64,000 nt of DNA from assembly GCA_945892985.1 (NCBI GenBank), contig CAMDDU010000008.1, positions 62,001 to 126,000 of the forward strand, read 5' to 3'. Both the position numbers and the translations under genes were made by a program. Origin of the DNA: CAITSH01 sp945892985 (GTDB taxonomy: Bacteria > Pseudomonadota > Gammaproteobacteria > Burkholderiales > SG8-39). This document shows, piece by piece, positions 34,136 through 42,325 of the stretch. A model generated the notes under the pieces. It had not been told where the DNA came from, did not search any database, and saw nothing but the letters and a program-made list of their open reading frames with translations. Each line of letters starts with the position of its first letter. Position 1 is the first letter of the stretch.

Positions 34136-34858
34136 CTAGAGGTTGAGGAAGGTCTCGCGCTCGGCGTGGGACGGGACGAAATTGCGTTTTTCGTAATGCT
34201 TGAAAATGGTGTCGACGATGGCGGCCGGGTCATCAATCACCTGGATCAGGTCCAGATCCTCGGGCATGATCAGTTTTTCCGCCACCATGCGCTCGCGCAT
34301 CCAGTCAAGAAACCCGCGCCAGAACGGCTCATGCACCAGGATGATGGGCATTTTTCGTGTTTTGCCGGTCTGGACGAGGGTTAGAGCCTCGGTCAGTTCG
34401 TCCAGGGTGCCGAAGCCCCCGGGCAACACCACGTAGGCCACGGCGAATTTGACAAAGCTTACCTTGCGGGCGAAAAAATGGCGGAAAGAAAGGCTGATGT
34501 CCTGATAAGCATTGGGGAACTGTTCGCGTGGCAGTTCGATGTTGAGTCCGACCGATGGCGAGCGGCCGAAATGCGCACCCTTGTTGCAGGCCTCCATGAC
34601 ACCGGGCCCTCCGCCGGAGATGACAGAAAACCCCGCGTCCGAGAGCAGCCTTGCGGTTTTTTCAGCCAGTTGGCAATAAGGATGATCCGGCGCGAGGCGC
34701 GCGCTGCCGAAAATGCTGACCGCCGGGCGGATCTGGTTGAGCCGTTCAGTGGCCTCGACAAATTCTGCCATAATGCCGAACAGGTGCCAGGCTTCCCGGG
34801 CGACGCTGCCCGAGGTGTCCGGGAGGGACGCGGCGGCTTTGGGAATTTTTTCGCTCAT
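34136..34858 (-). CDS. LOG/TIGR00730-family Rossmann-fold protein
   Basis: 240-residue protein of the lonely-guy (LOG)-like group, whose members are often nucleotide 5'-monophosphate phosphoribohydrolases. Visible are SIFGSARLAPDHPYC, GFSVISGGGPGVMEACNKG and the hallmark LPGGFGTLDELTE. The ATG at 34858 follows AGGA at a good distance; the open frame extends to 34996, but that extension includes a tandem duplication and reads as non-coding. It is divergent from polA with 243 bases between the starts. In related genomes a TIGR00730 gene is commonly next to polA. A nucleotide salvage role is inferred from the family only. Confidence 0.87.
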   Translation of the reverse strand: MSEKIPKAAASLPDTSGSVAREAWHLFGIMAEFVEATERLNQIRPAVSIFGSARLAPDHPYCQLAEKTARLLSDAGFSVISGGGPGVMEACNKGAHFGRSPSVGLNIELPREQFPNAYQDISLSFRHFFARKVSFVKFAVAYVVLPGGFGTLDELTEALTLVQTGKTRKMPIILVHEPFWRGFLDWMRERMVAEKLIMPEDLDLIQVIDDPAAIVDTIFKHYEKRNFVPSHAERETFLNL

Positions 34859-34913
34859 GAGCTTGTTCCTGACGGGTGAATCTGGGTTGGCAAGGAAGCC
34901 GGAACCGGCTTCT

Positions 34914-34941
34914 GGGGTGCAAATAGCGGGGTGCAAATAGC
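34914..34941. repeat. Perfect 14-bp tandem duplication
   Basis: GGGGTGCAAATAGC occurs twice with no spacer, in the 243-base divergent region between the LOG-like gene and polA. The unit is not seen elsewhere in the window. It could be a recent slippage event in the promoter region of either gene. No regulatory motif can be named. Confidence 0.85.
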
Positions 34942-35101
34942 GCGGGTCGGAGCCGAAATTTCGCGTAAGGGTCGGCAGCAGCGTCGGCGGGTACACCTTC
35001 TGCGCACCACCTCGGCCGCGCGGTCCTCATCTGTTTTTTCAAGCCACGGCCTTACCTTCCCACTGTTTTCTAACTGACACTGACCGCACAGTACTTAGAA
35101 C

Positions 35102-37825
35102 TTGGATAAAACACTGCTTCTGGTAGACGGGTCGTCGTACCTGTACCGTGCCTTTCACGCAATGCCCGACCTGCGCAATGCGCATGGCGAACCTACAGGC
35201 GCGATCTACGGCGTGATCAACATGCTACGCCGCCTCAGAATCGACTACAAGGCAGAATATCTCGCCTGTGTGTTCGATGCGAAGGGCAAAACGTTTCGCG
35301 ACGACGCTTATCCTGAATACAAGGCCAACCGTGCGCCCATGCCCGATGATCTGGTGGCGCAGATCGAACCGCTGCACGAGGCGGTTCGCGCCCTTGGCTG
35401 GCCGTTGCTGATGATAGACGGGGTGGAAGCCGACGATGTGATCGGCACGCTCTCATGCATGGCGACGCGCGCGGGCGTCAAGACCATCGTATCCACCGGC
35501 GACAAGGATCTCACGCAACTGGTGAACCAAGGCGTGACCCTGGTCAACACCATGAGCAACGAAGTGCTCGACGAAGCCGGTGTGGCGCAAAAATTCGGCG
35601 TGCCGCCGGCATTGATCGTCGATTACCTTTCCTTGATCGGCGATACGGTGGATAACGTGCCCGGTGTTCACAAGGTCGGCCCGAAGACGGCGGTAAAGTG
35701 GCTGACGCAATACGGCAGCCTCGATGCGGTGATGGCGCACGCCGCTGAAATCAGCGGCGCGGTTGGCGAGAACCTGCGCCAGGCCCTGGACTGGCTGCCA
35801 AAGGGCCGTTATTTGCTGACGGTGAAGTGCGATGTTGCGCTGCCATCCGTCCTGCACGATCTGGCGGCAAAGGAACAGGATGTACCGACGCTTGCAGCGC
35901 TGTTCGAGCGTTACGGTTTCAAGACCTGGTTGAAGGAAGTACAGGGTCAGCCGGGCGCCGGTGCGGGCGCCCCATCCGCCGCTGATACGCCGGCTGCAAA
36001 AGTGTTCGCCGCGGATATTCCACGTCATTACGAAACCCTGCTGACCGAGGCTGATGTTCTGCGTTGGCTGGCCGTTCTGGAGGGCGCGGACCTTGTGTCT
36101 GTCGATACCGAGACGACCGGCCTCGACCCGCTGCAGGCGCAACTGGTCGGCATATCGTTTTCAGTCGAGCCGGGCAAGGCCGCCTATCTGCCGCTTGCGC
36201 ACAGCGGCCCGGGTGTCGCCGGACAGGTCGGGGTTGCGCGCGCGCTCGAATTGCTGCGCCCCTGGCTGGAGAACGGCCAACGGCACAAGCTTGGGCAAAA
36301 CCTCAAGTACGACCAACACGTGTTTGCGAACCACGGGGTCAGCTTGCGCGGCATCGTGCACGACACGCTGCTCGAATCCTATGTGCTCGAGAGTCAAATG
36401 CGCCACGACATGGATTCGCTCGCAGCGCGCCACCTTGGCGTCAAAACCATCACCTACGACGAGGTCACCGGCAAGGGCGCGAAGCGCATCGGCTTTGACC
36501 AGGTGGACCTCGAACTGGCCACCGCCTATGCGGCCGAGGACGCGGACATCACGCTGCGCCTGCATGGTGTCTTGTCGGCACAGTTGCAAGCTGATGCCAG
36601 GTTGCAGCACGTTTACGCCGGCATCGAGATGCCCGCGCGCGAGGTGCTGTTTCGCATGGAGCGCAACGGCGTGCTGATCGACACCGGTTTGCTCGGAAAG
36701 CAAAGCGCCGAACTGGGCGCAAAAATGATGGCGCTGGAAAAAAAGGCTTTCGTCGAGGCCGGACAGCCCTTCAACCTCAATTCACCCAAGCAGATCGGTG
36801 AGATTTTCTTCGAACAACTCAAGCTTCCAGTGGTGAAAAAAACGCCCTCTGGCGCACCCTCGACCGACGAAGAGGTGCTGGAAAAGCTGGCGCTTGACTA
36901 TCCGCTGCCCAAGACGCTGCTTGAATATCGCGGACTGACCAAGCTCAAGTCGACTTACACGGACAAGCTGCCGCGCATGGTCAATGCGCGCACCGGGCGT
37001 GTTCATACCAATTACGGCCAGGCCACGGCGGTGACCGGGCGTCTTGCCTCGAACGATCCGAATTTGCAGAATATCCCGGTGCGCACCGGCGAGGGCCGGC
37101 GCATTCGCGAGGCTTTCATTGCGCCGCCCGGCCATGTGCTGGTGTCCGCCGACTATTCGCAGATCGAACTGCGCATCATGGCCCACCTTTCGCGCGACCC
37201 TGGTTTGCTCAAGGCCTTCGCCGCGGGCGAAGACGTGCACCGCGCCACCGCAGCGGAGATCTTTAACCGCAGCATCAGCGAGGTCAGCGCGGATGAGCGC
37301 CGCGCCGCCAAGACCATCAACTTCGGCCTGATCTACGGTATGTCGGCCTTCGGCCTGGCGACACAGCTAAATCTCGACCGCACGACGGCGCAGGCTTATA
37401 TTGACAGCTATTTTGCGCGCTATCCGGGCGTCAAGCGGTACATGGATGAGACCCGGGCGCAGGCGCGTGATGCGGGTTACGTTGAAACCGTGCTGGGCCG
37501 CAGGCTGTGGCTGCAGGAAATCCGCTCGTCGAACCAAGCGCGCCGCCAGGGTGCGGAGCGCGCCGCGATCAATGCGCCGATGCAGGGTACGGCCGCAGAC
37601 CTGATCAAACTGGCGATGATCGCCGTGCAGGGTTGGTTGGACCGCGATAAGCTCAAGTCCAGACTGATCATGCAGGTGCACGATGAGCTGGTACTGGAAG
37701 TTCCCGATGGGGAACTGCCTGTTGTCAAAACCGAGTTGCCACGCTTGATGACCGGTGTGGCCGCCCTGGAAGTGCCGTTGCTGGTTGATGTGGGCACCGG
37801 CTTGAACTGGGAGGCGGCGCATTGA
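35102..37825 (+). CDS. polA: DNA polymerase I
   Basis: 907-residue repair and Okazaki-fragment polymerase. The 5'-3' exonuclease domain is at 1-290 (LVDGSSYLYRAFHAMPDL, STGDKDLTQLV). The 3'-5' proofreading domain is at about 310-490 with intact acidic residues (VSVDTETTGLD and AAEDADITLRLH). The polymerase domain is at about 520-907 (motif A DYSQIELRIMAHLS, motif B KTINFGLIYGMSAFGL, motif C QVHDELVLEVP). The start is a TTG at 35102; no ATG lies close enough upstream, and the protein begins as in relatives (MDKTLLLVDGSSYL). The Shine-Dalgarno sequence is weak. Divergent from the LOG-like gene; an SGNH-type gene follows 40 bases later. Confidence 0.97.
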   Translation: MDKTLLLVDGSSYLYRAFHAMPDLRNAHGEPTGAIYGVINMLRRLRIDYKAEYLACVFDAKGKTFRDDAYPEYKANRAPMPDDLVAQIEPLHEAVRALGWPLLMIDGVEADDVIGTLSCMATRAGVKTIVSTGDKDLTQLVNQGVTLVNTMSNEVLDEAGVAQKFGVPPALIVDYLSLIGDTVDNVPGVHKVGPKTAVKWLTQYGSLDAVMAHAAEISGAVGENLRQALDWLPKGRYLLTVKCDVALPSVLHDLAAKEQDVPTLAALFERYGFKTWLKEVQGQPGAGAGAPSAADTPAAKVFAADIPRHYETLLTEADVLRWLAVLEGADLVSVDTETTGLDPLQAQLVGISFSVEPGKAAYLPLAHSGPGVAGQVGVARALELLRPWLENGQRHKLGQNLKYDQHVFANHGVSLRGIVHDTLLESYVLESQMRHDMDSLAARHLGVKTITYDEVTGKGAKRIGFDQVDLELATAYAAEDADITLRLHGVLSAQLQADARLQHVYAGIEMPAREVLFRMERNGVLIDTGLLGKQSAELGAKMMALEKKAFVEAGQPFNLNSPKQIGEIFFEQLKLPVVKKTPSGAPSTDEEVLEKLALDYPLPKTLLEYRGLTKLKSTYTDKLPRMVNARTGRVHTNYGQATAVTGRLASNDPNLQNIPVRTGEGRRIREAFIAPPGHVLVSADYSQIELRIMAHLSRDPGLLKAFAAGEDVHRATAAEIFNRSISEVSADERRAAKTINFGLIYGMSAFGLATQLNLDRTTAQAYIDSYFARYPGVKRYMDETRAQARDAGYVETVLGRRLWLQEIRSSNQARRQGAERAAINAPMQGTAADLIKLAMIAVQGWLDRDKLKSRLIMQVHDELVLEVPDGELPVVKTELPRLMTGVAALEVPLLVDVGTGLNWEAAH

Positions 37826-37865
37826 TGCGAAATCGAGCGCTTGGCGCGCGAGGGCAGGAGCGCAT

Positions 37866-38519
37866 GTGAGCGATTTTCCGATGCTTGAAGAAGCCCCCCA
37901 AGCGCACGTCGTGCTGCTGGGGGATTCGCTGCTGCCGGTGCGCACCGACCTGCCGGAGGGCAGTCTCGAGTCGGTTGTCATGCCCGGAGCGCGCTTCCCC
38001 TGGAAGCTTTCGGTGATTTCGGCGGCGCAAGTCGCCACCCCGGGGCCGGCGATATCCATCCCCGAAGACGCGTCCCACATTGTCATCAACATCGAGGGCA
38101 ACGATGCCATCGCCGCGAGCGGTCTGCTGGACGGGCCTGCGATGGTTTGGCGTGCCGGTCTTGCACAGCTTAGCAGCGCCGCGGATGACTTTGAGCGGCA
38201 CGTGGAAATTCTTGCGCGCGCCGCGTTGTCGACGCGCTTGCCTACGCTCGTTTGCACCATGTATCCGCCGCGCTACCCTGATTGGGAGCAACAGCAGGCG
38301 GCCTGCGCGGCGCTTGCCGTGTTCAACGATCGCATCCTGAAAAGCGCGGTCGCAGCCGGTTTTGCCATTGCCGATCTGCGGCAATTGGGCAGGGTTCCGG
38401 AGATGTATGCCAGTCCGACACAACTCTCGGTTGCCGGCCTGCAGCGTGTGGCGGAAATTATCCGCCGTGCGCTTGATGTGATCTCGCACGCATCGCCGCG
38501 AAGCCAGGTGTTCTACTAG
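37866..38519 (+). CDS. SGNH-hydrolase-like protein
   Basis: 217-residue protein with the layout of a small SGNH/GDSL hydrolase but no signal peptide. The nucleophile block is VVLLGDSLLPV with S21, and the oxyanion block is VINIEGNDA (N79-D80). Near the C-terminus, IADLRQ...SPTQLSVAGLQRVAEII is where the D-x-x-H pair is expected, but no His is found there. It starts with GTG at 37866, with GGAG five bases upstream. It lies 40 bases after polA on the same strand, so it is probably co-transcribed. The catalytic His may be replaced, or the protein may be a binding version; esterase activity should not be assumed. Confidence 0.65.
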   Translation: MSDFPMLEEAPQAHVVLLGDSLLPVRTDLPEGSLESVVMPGARFPWKLSVISAAQVATPGPAISIPEDASHIVINIEGNDAIAASGLLDGPAMVWRAGLAQLSSAADDFERHVEILARAALSTRLPTLVCTMYPPRYPDWEQQQAACAALAVFNDRILKSAVAAGFAIADLRQLGRVPEMYASPTQLSVAGLQRVAEIIRRALDVISHASPRSQVFY

Positions 38520-38539
38520 CGCCACAGACCCGTCGCGGG

Positions 38540-39241
38540 CTATTTGCCCAGCGCGCCAAACACCTTTTTCAGGATGTTGGATGCCTGTCCCACCGGGTCG
38601 GCCCGAATGGCTTTTTCCTCTTCGGCGATCATGGTGAAAAGACCGTCCAGCGCCTTGCGGGCGATGTAATCTTCTATCCGCGTGTCCTCGGCCTTGACCA
38701 GGCCGAATTTGGCGCCTTGGTCGGCATAGGCGTTGTAGACCTCGGCGAGTTTTACCTTCTCCATTGATTTTTTTACGATAGGCAGGAATTTCACCAGCAT
38801 CTGCTCGGAGGTGGCGCGTTTGAAATACTGTGTCGCAGCGTCGTTGCCTCCGGTGAGAATGCCTTTGGCGTCCTTGAACGACATCTGCTTGACCGCGTTG
38901 AGTAGCAGTGCCTTTGCTTCCGGAACCGCGGCCTCTGCGGCGCGGTTCATGCGCAGCAACAATTCGTCCGCCTGTTTGCCCATGCCAAACTTGCGCATCA
39001 GGCTGTCGACTTTTTGCATTGCCTCGGGCAGCGGGATTTTCACCTTGTCGTTGCCGAAAAAGCCGTTTTCGGCACCCAGCTTTTGCACCGCGACCTGGGA
39101 CCCCGTGGCCAGCGCCTCTTTCAAACCCGTGGCGGTATCCTTGTTGCTTAGGTCGGTGAGTGAAATCGCCCGAACAGGTTCCGCCGCCAGCGTGAGGGTC
39201 AAAGTGACAAGTACGGATAAAAGGCCGAAAATGGACCGCAT
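38540..39241 (-). CDS. DUF4197-domain periplasmic protein
   Basis: 233-residue exported protein. Residues 1-25 form a signal peptide (ending EPVRAIS). The mature chain is a mostly helical DUF4197 domain, with DTATGLKEALATGSQVAVQKLG, the middle ADELLLRMNRAAEAAVPEAK and DYIARKALDGLFTMIAEEEKAIR. AGGTGA lies five bases before the ATG at 39241. The function of the family is unknown. It is divergent from a membrane-anchored thioredoxin-like gene, and the two start codons overlap by two bases. Confidence 0.86.
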   Translation of the reverse strand: MRSIFGLLSVLVTLTLTLAAEPVRAISLTDLSNKDTATGLKEALATGSQVAVQKLGAENGFFGNDKVKIPLPEAMQKVDSLMRKFGMGKQADELLLRMNRAAEAAVPEAKALLLNAVKQMSFKDAKGILTGGNDAATQYFKRATSEQMLVKFLPIVKKSMEKVKLAEVYNAYADQGAKFGLVKAEDTRIEDYIARKALDGLFTMIAEEEKAIRADPVGQASNILKKVFGALGK

Positions 39242-39764
39242 GAGTTCACCTGGAAGAAAATTAATCAGTCTGAAGCAGCTTAGCTTTATTGGGGCTCTGG
39301 CCACAATAGGTGCGTTGATGTTTGTCACCACCATGCTCAAGAACGGTGCGGCGCCCGAGGTGCAGTTCAACACCCTCAAGGGCGAGCGCATTAACACCAG
39401 CGATTTGCGCGGCAAGGTGGTGCTGGTCAATTTCTGGGCCACCGATTGCGAGGTTTGCGTGCGCGAAATGCCCAAACTGGTCGAGACTTACCGCAAGTTT
39501 GAACCGCGTGGTTTTGAGACTATCGCCGTTGCCATGCGTTATGACCCGCCCAACTTCGTCGTCAACTACGCCGAGAAAAATGCACTGCCGTTCAAGGTGG
39601 CGCTTGATGTCAGTGGCGAACTGGCGCAGCGTTTCGGCAATGTCAGTCTCACCCCGACCACCTTCATCATTGCAAAGGACGGGCGCATCGTAAAACGTTT
39701 CCTTGGCGAGCCGGATTTCGAAGCCTTGCACGCGCTGCTCGAAAAGGAATTGAAGGCCGGCTAA
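39240..39764 (+). CDS. Membrane-anchored TlpA-like thioredoxin-fold protein
   Basis: 174-residue redoxin. A single N-terminal hydrophobic segment (LSFIGALATIGALMFVTTML) anchors it, with the domain in the periplasm. The domain shows VVLVNFWATDCEVCVREMP (CxxC redox pair C-E-V-C) and the cis-Pro region SLTPTTFIIAKDGRIV. The ATG at 39240 overlaps the start codon of the divergent DUF4197 gene; a GTG/ATG further in would shorten the anchor. The open frame continues upstream to 38811 but is the antisense of DUF4197. The likely role is reduction of periplasmic disulfides, for instance in cytochrome maturation; the partner is unknown. Confidence 0.83.
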   Translation: MSSPGRKLISLKQLSFIGALATIGALMFVTTMLKNGAAPEVQFNTLKGERINTSDLRGKVVLVNFWATDCEVCVREMPKLVETYRKFEPRGFETIAVAMRYDPPNFVVNYAEKNALPFKVALDVSGELAQRFGNVSLTPTTFIIAKDGRIVKRFLGEPDFEALHALLEKELKAG

Positions 39765-39816
39765 AAGGCGAAATTCTTGTAAATTTGTTTTTTTAAATCC
39801 GCGCCAGAAAAGGGTT

Positions 39817-39868
39817 GTAAGCCGATATTAGTGACATAATTGTCACTAATTCAAGCGGGGCGGCTTAC
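39817..39868. repeat. Nested palindrome between convergent redoxin genes
   Basis: The core ATTAGTGACA-TAAT-TGTCACTAAT at 39827-39850 is a perfect 10-bp inverted repeat. It is framed by outer arms GTAAGCCG (39817) and CGGCTTAC (39861), also perfectly complementary. The left outer arm is intergenic and the right outer arm reaches the stop of the minus-strand TlpA gene. It can fold into a long hairpin on either strand, so a bidirectional terminator is the simplest reading, though a protein-binding site is also possible because the T-run is poor. Confidence 0.7.
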
Positions 39869-40383
39869 AGTAGTTTTACCACCAGCTGTTCGATCACACC
39901 CGGTTCGGGTGCGCCGTTGATGCGCTGGCGCAGTATGCCCTCGCGGTCGACGATCAGGTAGGTTGGCGTGGTGCCGATACGGCCGTAATGCTCGAAGTAG
40001 GCGTTGCTGCGCATGGCCGCCGGAAAGCTGTAGTTCTTTCCCTTCCAGAAATCACGGACCGTCTTGTCGTTCTCATCGATCGACAGCGCCAGGATCTCCA
40101 GGCCCTTCGGTTGCAGCAATTGGTAGATGCGTTGCATCTCGGGCAGGTCGGCGCGGCAATAGGGGCACCAAGTCGCCCAGTACATGTGCACCACGACCTT
40201 GCCCTGCAATTGTTTCGCTGTCAGCGTTTTGCCGTTGAGTAGTTTGATATCGAGCGCCGGTGCGCGCTGGCCGGCCTCTATGTTGGCGGCAAGGGCGGGG
40301 GCAAGCGCCGCCATGCCGGCACCCGCGGTCGCCGCCGCGATGCCGTTGACAAATAGCCGGCGCTTCAACCGGGCGCTCATCAT
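39865..40383 (-). CDS. TlpA-family thioredoxin-like protein
   Basis: 172-residue exported redoxin. The N-terminus MMSARLKRRLFVNGIAAAT with two arginines before the hydrophobic core could be Tat or Sec and ends near ALAANI. The domain has QLQGKVVVHMYWATWCPYCRADLPEM (redox pair CPYC) and IGTTPTYLIVDREGIL. Its ATG overlaps the lipA stop by four bases, so it is the last gene of the long mre-lip run. The position suggests that it is co-transcribed with lipoate synthesis, but a functional link is not established. It is clearly different from the redoxin at 39240. Confidence 0.87.
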   Translation of the reverse strand: MMSARLKRRLFVNGIAAATAGAGMAALAPALAANIEAGQRAPALDIKLLNGKTLTAKQLQGKVVVHMYWATWCPYCRADLPEMQRIYQLLQPKGLEILALSIDENDKTVRDFWKGKNYSFPAAMRSNAYFEHYGRIGTTPTYLIVDREGILRQRINGAPEPGVIEQLVVKLL

Positions 40384-41345
40384 GCGGTGTCTTTGGCCAG
40401 CGCGCCGGGAACGCCGGCGGCGTGCGCCTGCTGGTCGGCATGGTAGCTCGAGCGCACCATCGGACCCACGGCGGCGTGGGTGAAACCCAGTGCGGTGGCT
40501 TCGCGTTCAAAGCGTGCAAACACATCGGGATGTACGTAGCGTTCCACCGACAGGTGGTGCGCCGAAGGCTGCAGGTACTGGCCAATGGTCAGCATGTCGA
40601 CTTTGTGTTCGCGCATGTCACGCATTACCGCGATGATTTCCTCATCGGTTTCGCCCAGGCCGACCATCAGTCCGGATTTTGTCGGCACCTGCGGATGGCG
40701 TGACTTGAATTGTTGCAGCAGCATGAGTGAATGGTGGTAGTCCGAGCCGGGGCGTGCCTGCTTGTAAAGACGCGGTACCGTTTCCAGGTTGTGGTTCATC
40801 ACATCGGGCGGTCCGCCGTCGAGAATTTCGAGCGCCTTGTCCATGCGCCCGCGGAAATCGGGCACCAGCACTTCGATGCGCGTTTGCGGCGAAAGTTCAC
40901 GGACGGCGCGGATGCATTCGACAAAATGCCCGGCCCCGCCGTCGCGCAGATCGTCGCGGTCGACGCTGGTGATGACCACATAAGAGAGCCGCAGCGCGGC
41001 GATTGTCTGCGCCAGGTGCAGCGGCTCCTCCGCGTCGAGCGGGTCGGGTCGGCCGTGACCGACATCGCAGAACGGGCAGCGCCGTGTGCACTTGTCGCCC
41101 ATGATCATGAAGGTCGCCGTGCCCTTGCCGAAGCATTCCCCGATATTGGGGCAGGACGCTTCCTCACAAACCGTGTGAAGGCGGTTTTCCCTGAGGATTT
41201 GCTTGATTTCGGTGAAGCGCGAATTGTCCGAGGCCGCACGCACGCGGATCCAGTCGGGTTTCTTGAGCTTTTCCGCCGGCACGATCTTGATCGGGATGCG
41301 TGCCGTCTTGGATTGGCCTTTTTGTTTGGTGTCTGCGCTGCTCAT
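40380..41345 (-). CDS. lipA: Lipoyl synthase
   Basis: 321-residue radical-SAM enzyme that inserts two sulfurs into octanoyl groups on lipoyl domains. The auxiliary cluster cysteines are in CEEASCPNIGEC, and the radical-SAM cluster is in CTRRCPFCDVGHGRPDP. The typical ITSVDRDDLRDGGAGHF and the C-terminal VGPMVRSSYHADQQA are also present. The ATG at 41345 overlaps the lipB stop (ATGA); the longer frame to 41453 reads through lipB. With lipB it makes the endogenous lipoate pathway. Confidence 0.97.
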   Translation of the reverse strand: MSSADTKQKGQSKTARIPIKIVPAEKLKKPDWIRVRAASDNSRFTEIKQILRENRLHTVCEEASCPNIGECFGKGTATFMIMGDKCTRRCPFCDVGHGRPDPLDAEEPLHLAQTIAALRLSYVVITSVDRDDLRDGGAGHFVECIRAVRELSPQTRIEVLVPDFRGRMDKALEILDGGPPDVMNHNLETVPRLYKQARPGSDYHHSLMLLQQFKSRHPQVPTKSGLMVGLGETDEEIIAVMRDMREHKVDMLTIGQYLQPSAHHLSVERYVHPDVFARFEREATALGFTHAAVGPMVRSSYHADQQAHAAGVPGALAKDTA

Positions 41346-42040
41346 TGGAGGTGTTGGATCACTTTGGCGGCAAGTCGTTCCCCGATTTCTGCTGTTCCGG
41401 CGGTAATGCCCAGGTCGCGGGCCTGCGTCACGCGCAGCCCGGGAAAGCCGCACGGATCAATGGCAGAGAAGGGGGCGAGGTCCATGTCGACGTTGAGGGA
41501 AATGCCGTGGTAACAACAGCCCTTGCGAATGCGCAGGCCGAGGGCGGCAATTTTTGCACCGGCCACGTACACCCCGGGCGCGCCCACCACGCGCTGGGCG
41601 CCGATATTGAAGTCGGCCAGCAGGTCGATCGCCGCCTGCTCCGCCAAGTGCACCAACTGGCGGACCTTGAGGTCGCGGCGCGATAAATCGAGCAGCAGAT
41701 AGACAATCGCCTGGCCGGGGCCGTGATAAGTGATCTGCCCGCCGCGATCGATCTGCTCGATCGGAATGTCGCCCGAGCGCGGGAGGTGCTCTGCGCGCCC
41801 GGCAAGCCCCACGGTGAATACCGGCGGATGTTGCAGCGTCCAGATTTCGTCCGCACTGCCTTCATCGCGCTCTGCGCTGAAGCGGCGCATTGCCTCATAG
41901 GTGGGCAGGTAATCGACCAGGCCAAGCTGCTTGATGACCGGGGAACGGGTAATGGGCAATGGGCAAAGGTCCGCAGCACGGGCCGGCGCCACGGCCACTG
42001 ATCCACGATTTACCATTTCCGATTCACCATTCACCCCCAT
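41342..42040 (-). CDS. lipB: Octanoyltransferase LipB (start uncertain)
   Basis: Transfers octanoate from acyl carrier protein to lipoyl domains. The conserved part begins at VIKQLGLVDYLPTYEAMRRF and shows RGGQITYHGPGQ, VAGAKIAALGLRIRKG with the catalytic Lys, and DPCGFPGLRVTQ with the catalytic Cys. Starting at the ATG at 42040 gives 232 residues with about 35 extra residues compared with typical LipB. That extension is encoded by short heptamer-like tandem repeats (see the repeat entry), so a later start such as the TTG at 41959 is possible. It directly abuts the DUF493 gene and overlaps lipA. Confidence 0.93.
   Translation of the reverse strand: MGVNGESEMVNRGSVAVAPARAADLCPLPITRSPVIKQLGLVDYLPTYEAMRRFSAERDEGSADEIWTLQHPPVFTVGLAGRAEHLPRSGDIPIEQIDRGGQITYHGPGQAIVYLLLDLSRRDLKVRQLVHLAEQAAIDLLADFNIGAQRVVGAPGVYVAGAKIAALGLRIRKGCCYHGISLNVDMDLAPFSAIDPCGFPGLRVTQARDLGITAGTAEIGERLAAKVIQHLQ
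41943..42036 (-). repeat. Degenerate 7-bp tandem repeats in the 5' part of lipB
   Basis: On the minus strand the sequence after 42036 reads as GTGAATG, GTGAATC, GGAAATG, GTAAATC in direct succession. Close to 41965 it reads GCCCATT, GCCCATT, ACCCGTT. Both series have a seven-base period and lie in the LipB N-terminal extension. Sequences of the same flavour (RTGAAYN) are found at 49152-49175 before mreD and at 57636-57665 before the yqjK-like gene. Confidence 0.6.
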
Positions 42041-42325
42041 CTAAAGAACCATCTTGACCATGGGGTGGTCGCAAAGCGCTTGGTACAGTCCGTCGAGCTG
42101 CTCGCGCGAGGTGGCGTTGATGGTTACTGTCAGCGACAGCCACTTGCCCTCGCGGCTGGAGCGCATTTCTATGGTCGATGCATCGAAGTCAGGTGCATGC
42201 AGCCGGACCAATCCGGCCATGGTCTGCGCGAAGCCATCCTGCGTCAGCCCCATGATCTTGATCGGAAACTCGGTCGGGAAGGCGAGCAGCGACTCGAGTT
42301 CTGGTGTTTTCTCCAACTCAGACAT
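42041..42325 (-). CDS. DUF493 (YbeD-like) family protein
   Basis: 94-residue small ferredoxin-like-fold protein. The start MSELEKTPELESLLAFPTEF is followed by KIMGLTQDGFAQTMAGLV and the closing LDGLYQALCDHPMVKMVL, as in YbeD, whose crystal structure resembles an ACT-type regulatory domain. The ATG at 42325 lies eight bases inside the end of the aminotransferase gene. Placement just before lipB is conserved in many proteobacteria; a regulatory link to lipoate metabolism has been suggested by this linkage but is not proven. Confidence 0.88.
   Translation of the reverse strand: MSELEKTPELESLLAFPTEFPIKIMGLTQDGFAQTMAGLVRLHAPDFDASTIEMRSSREGKWLSLTVTINATSREQLDGLYQALCDHPMVKMVL

Noticed and set aside
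38811..39239. Upstream extension of the membrane-anchored redoxin
   Set aside because: Entirely antisense to DUF4197, which has a signal peptide and a good ribosome binding site; the family starts near the membrane anchor.
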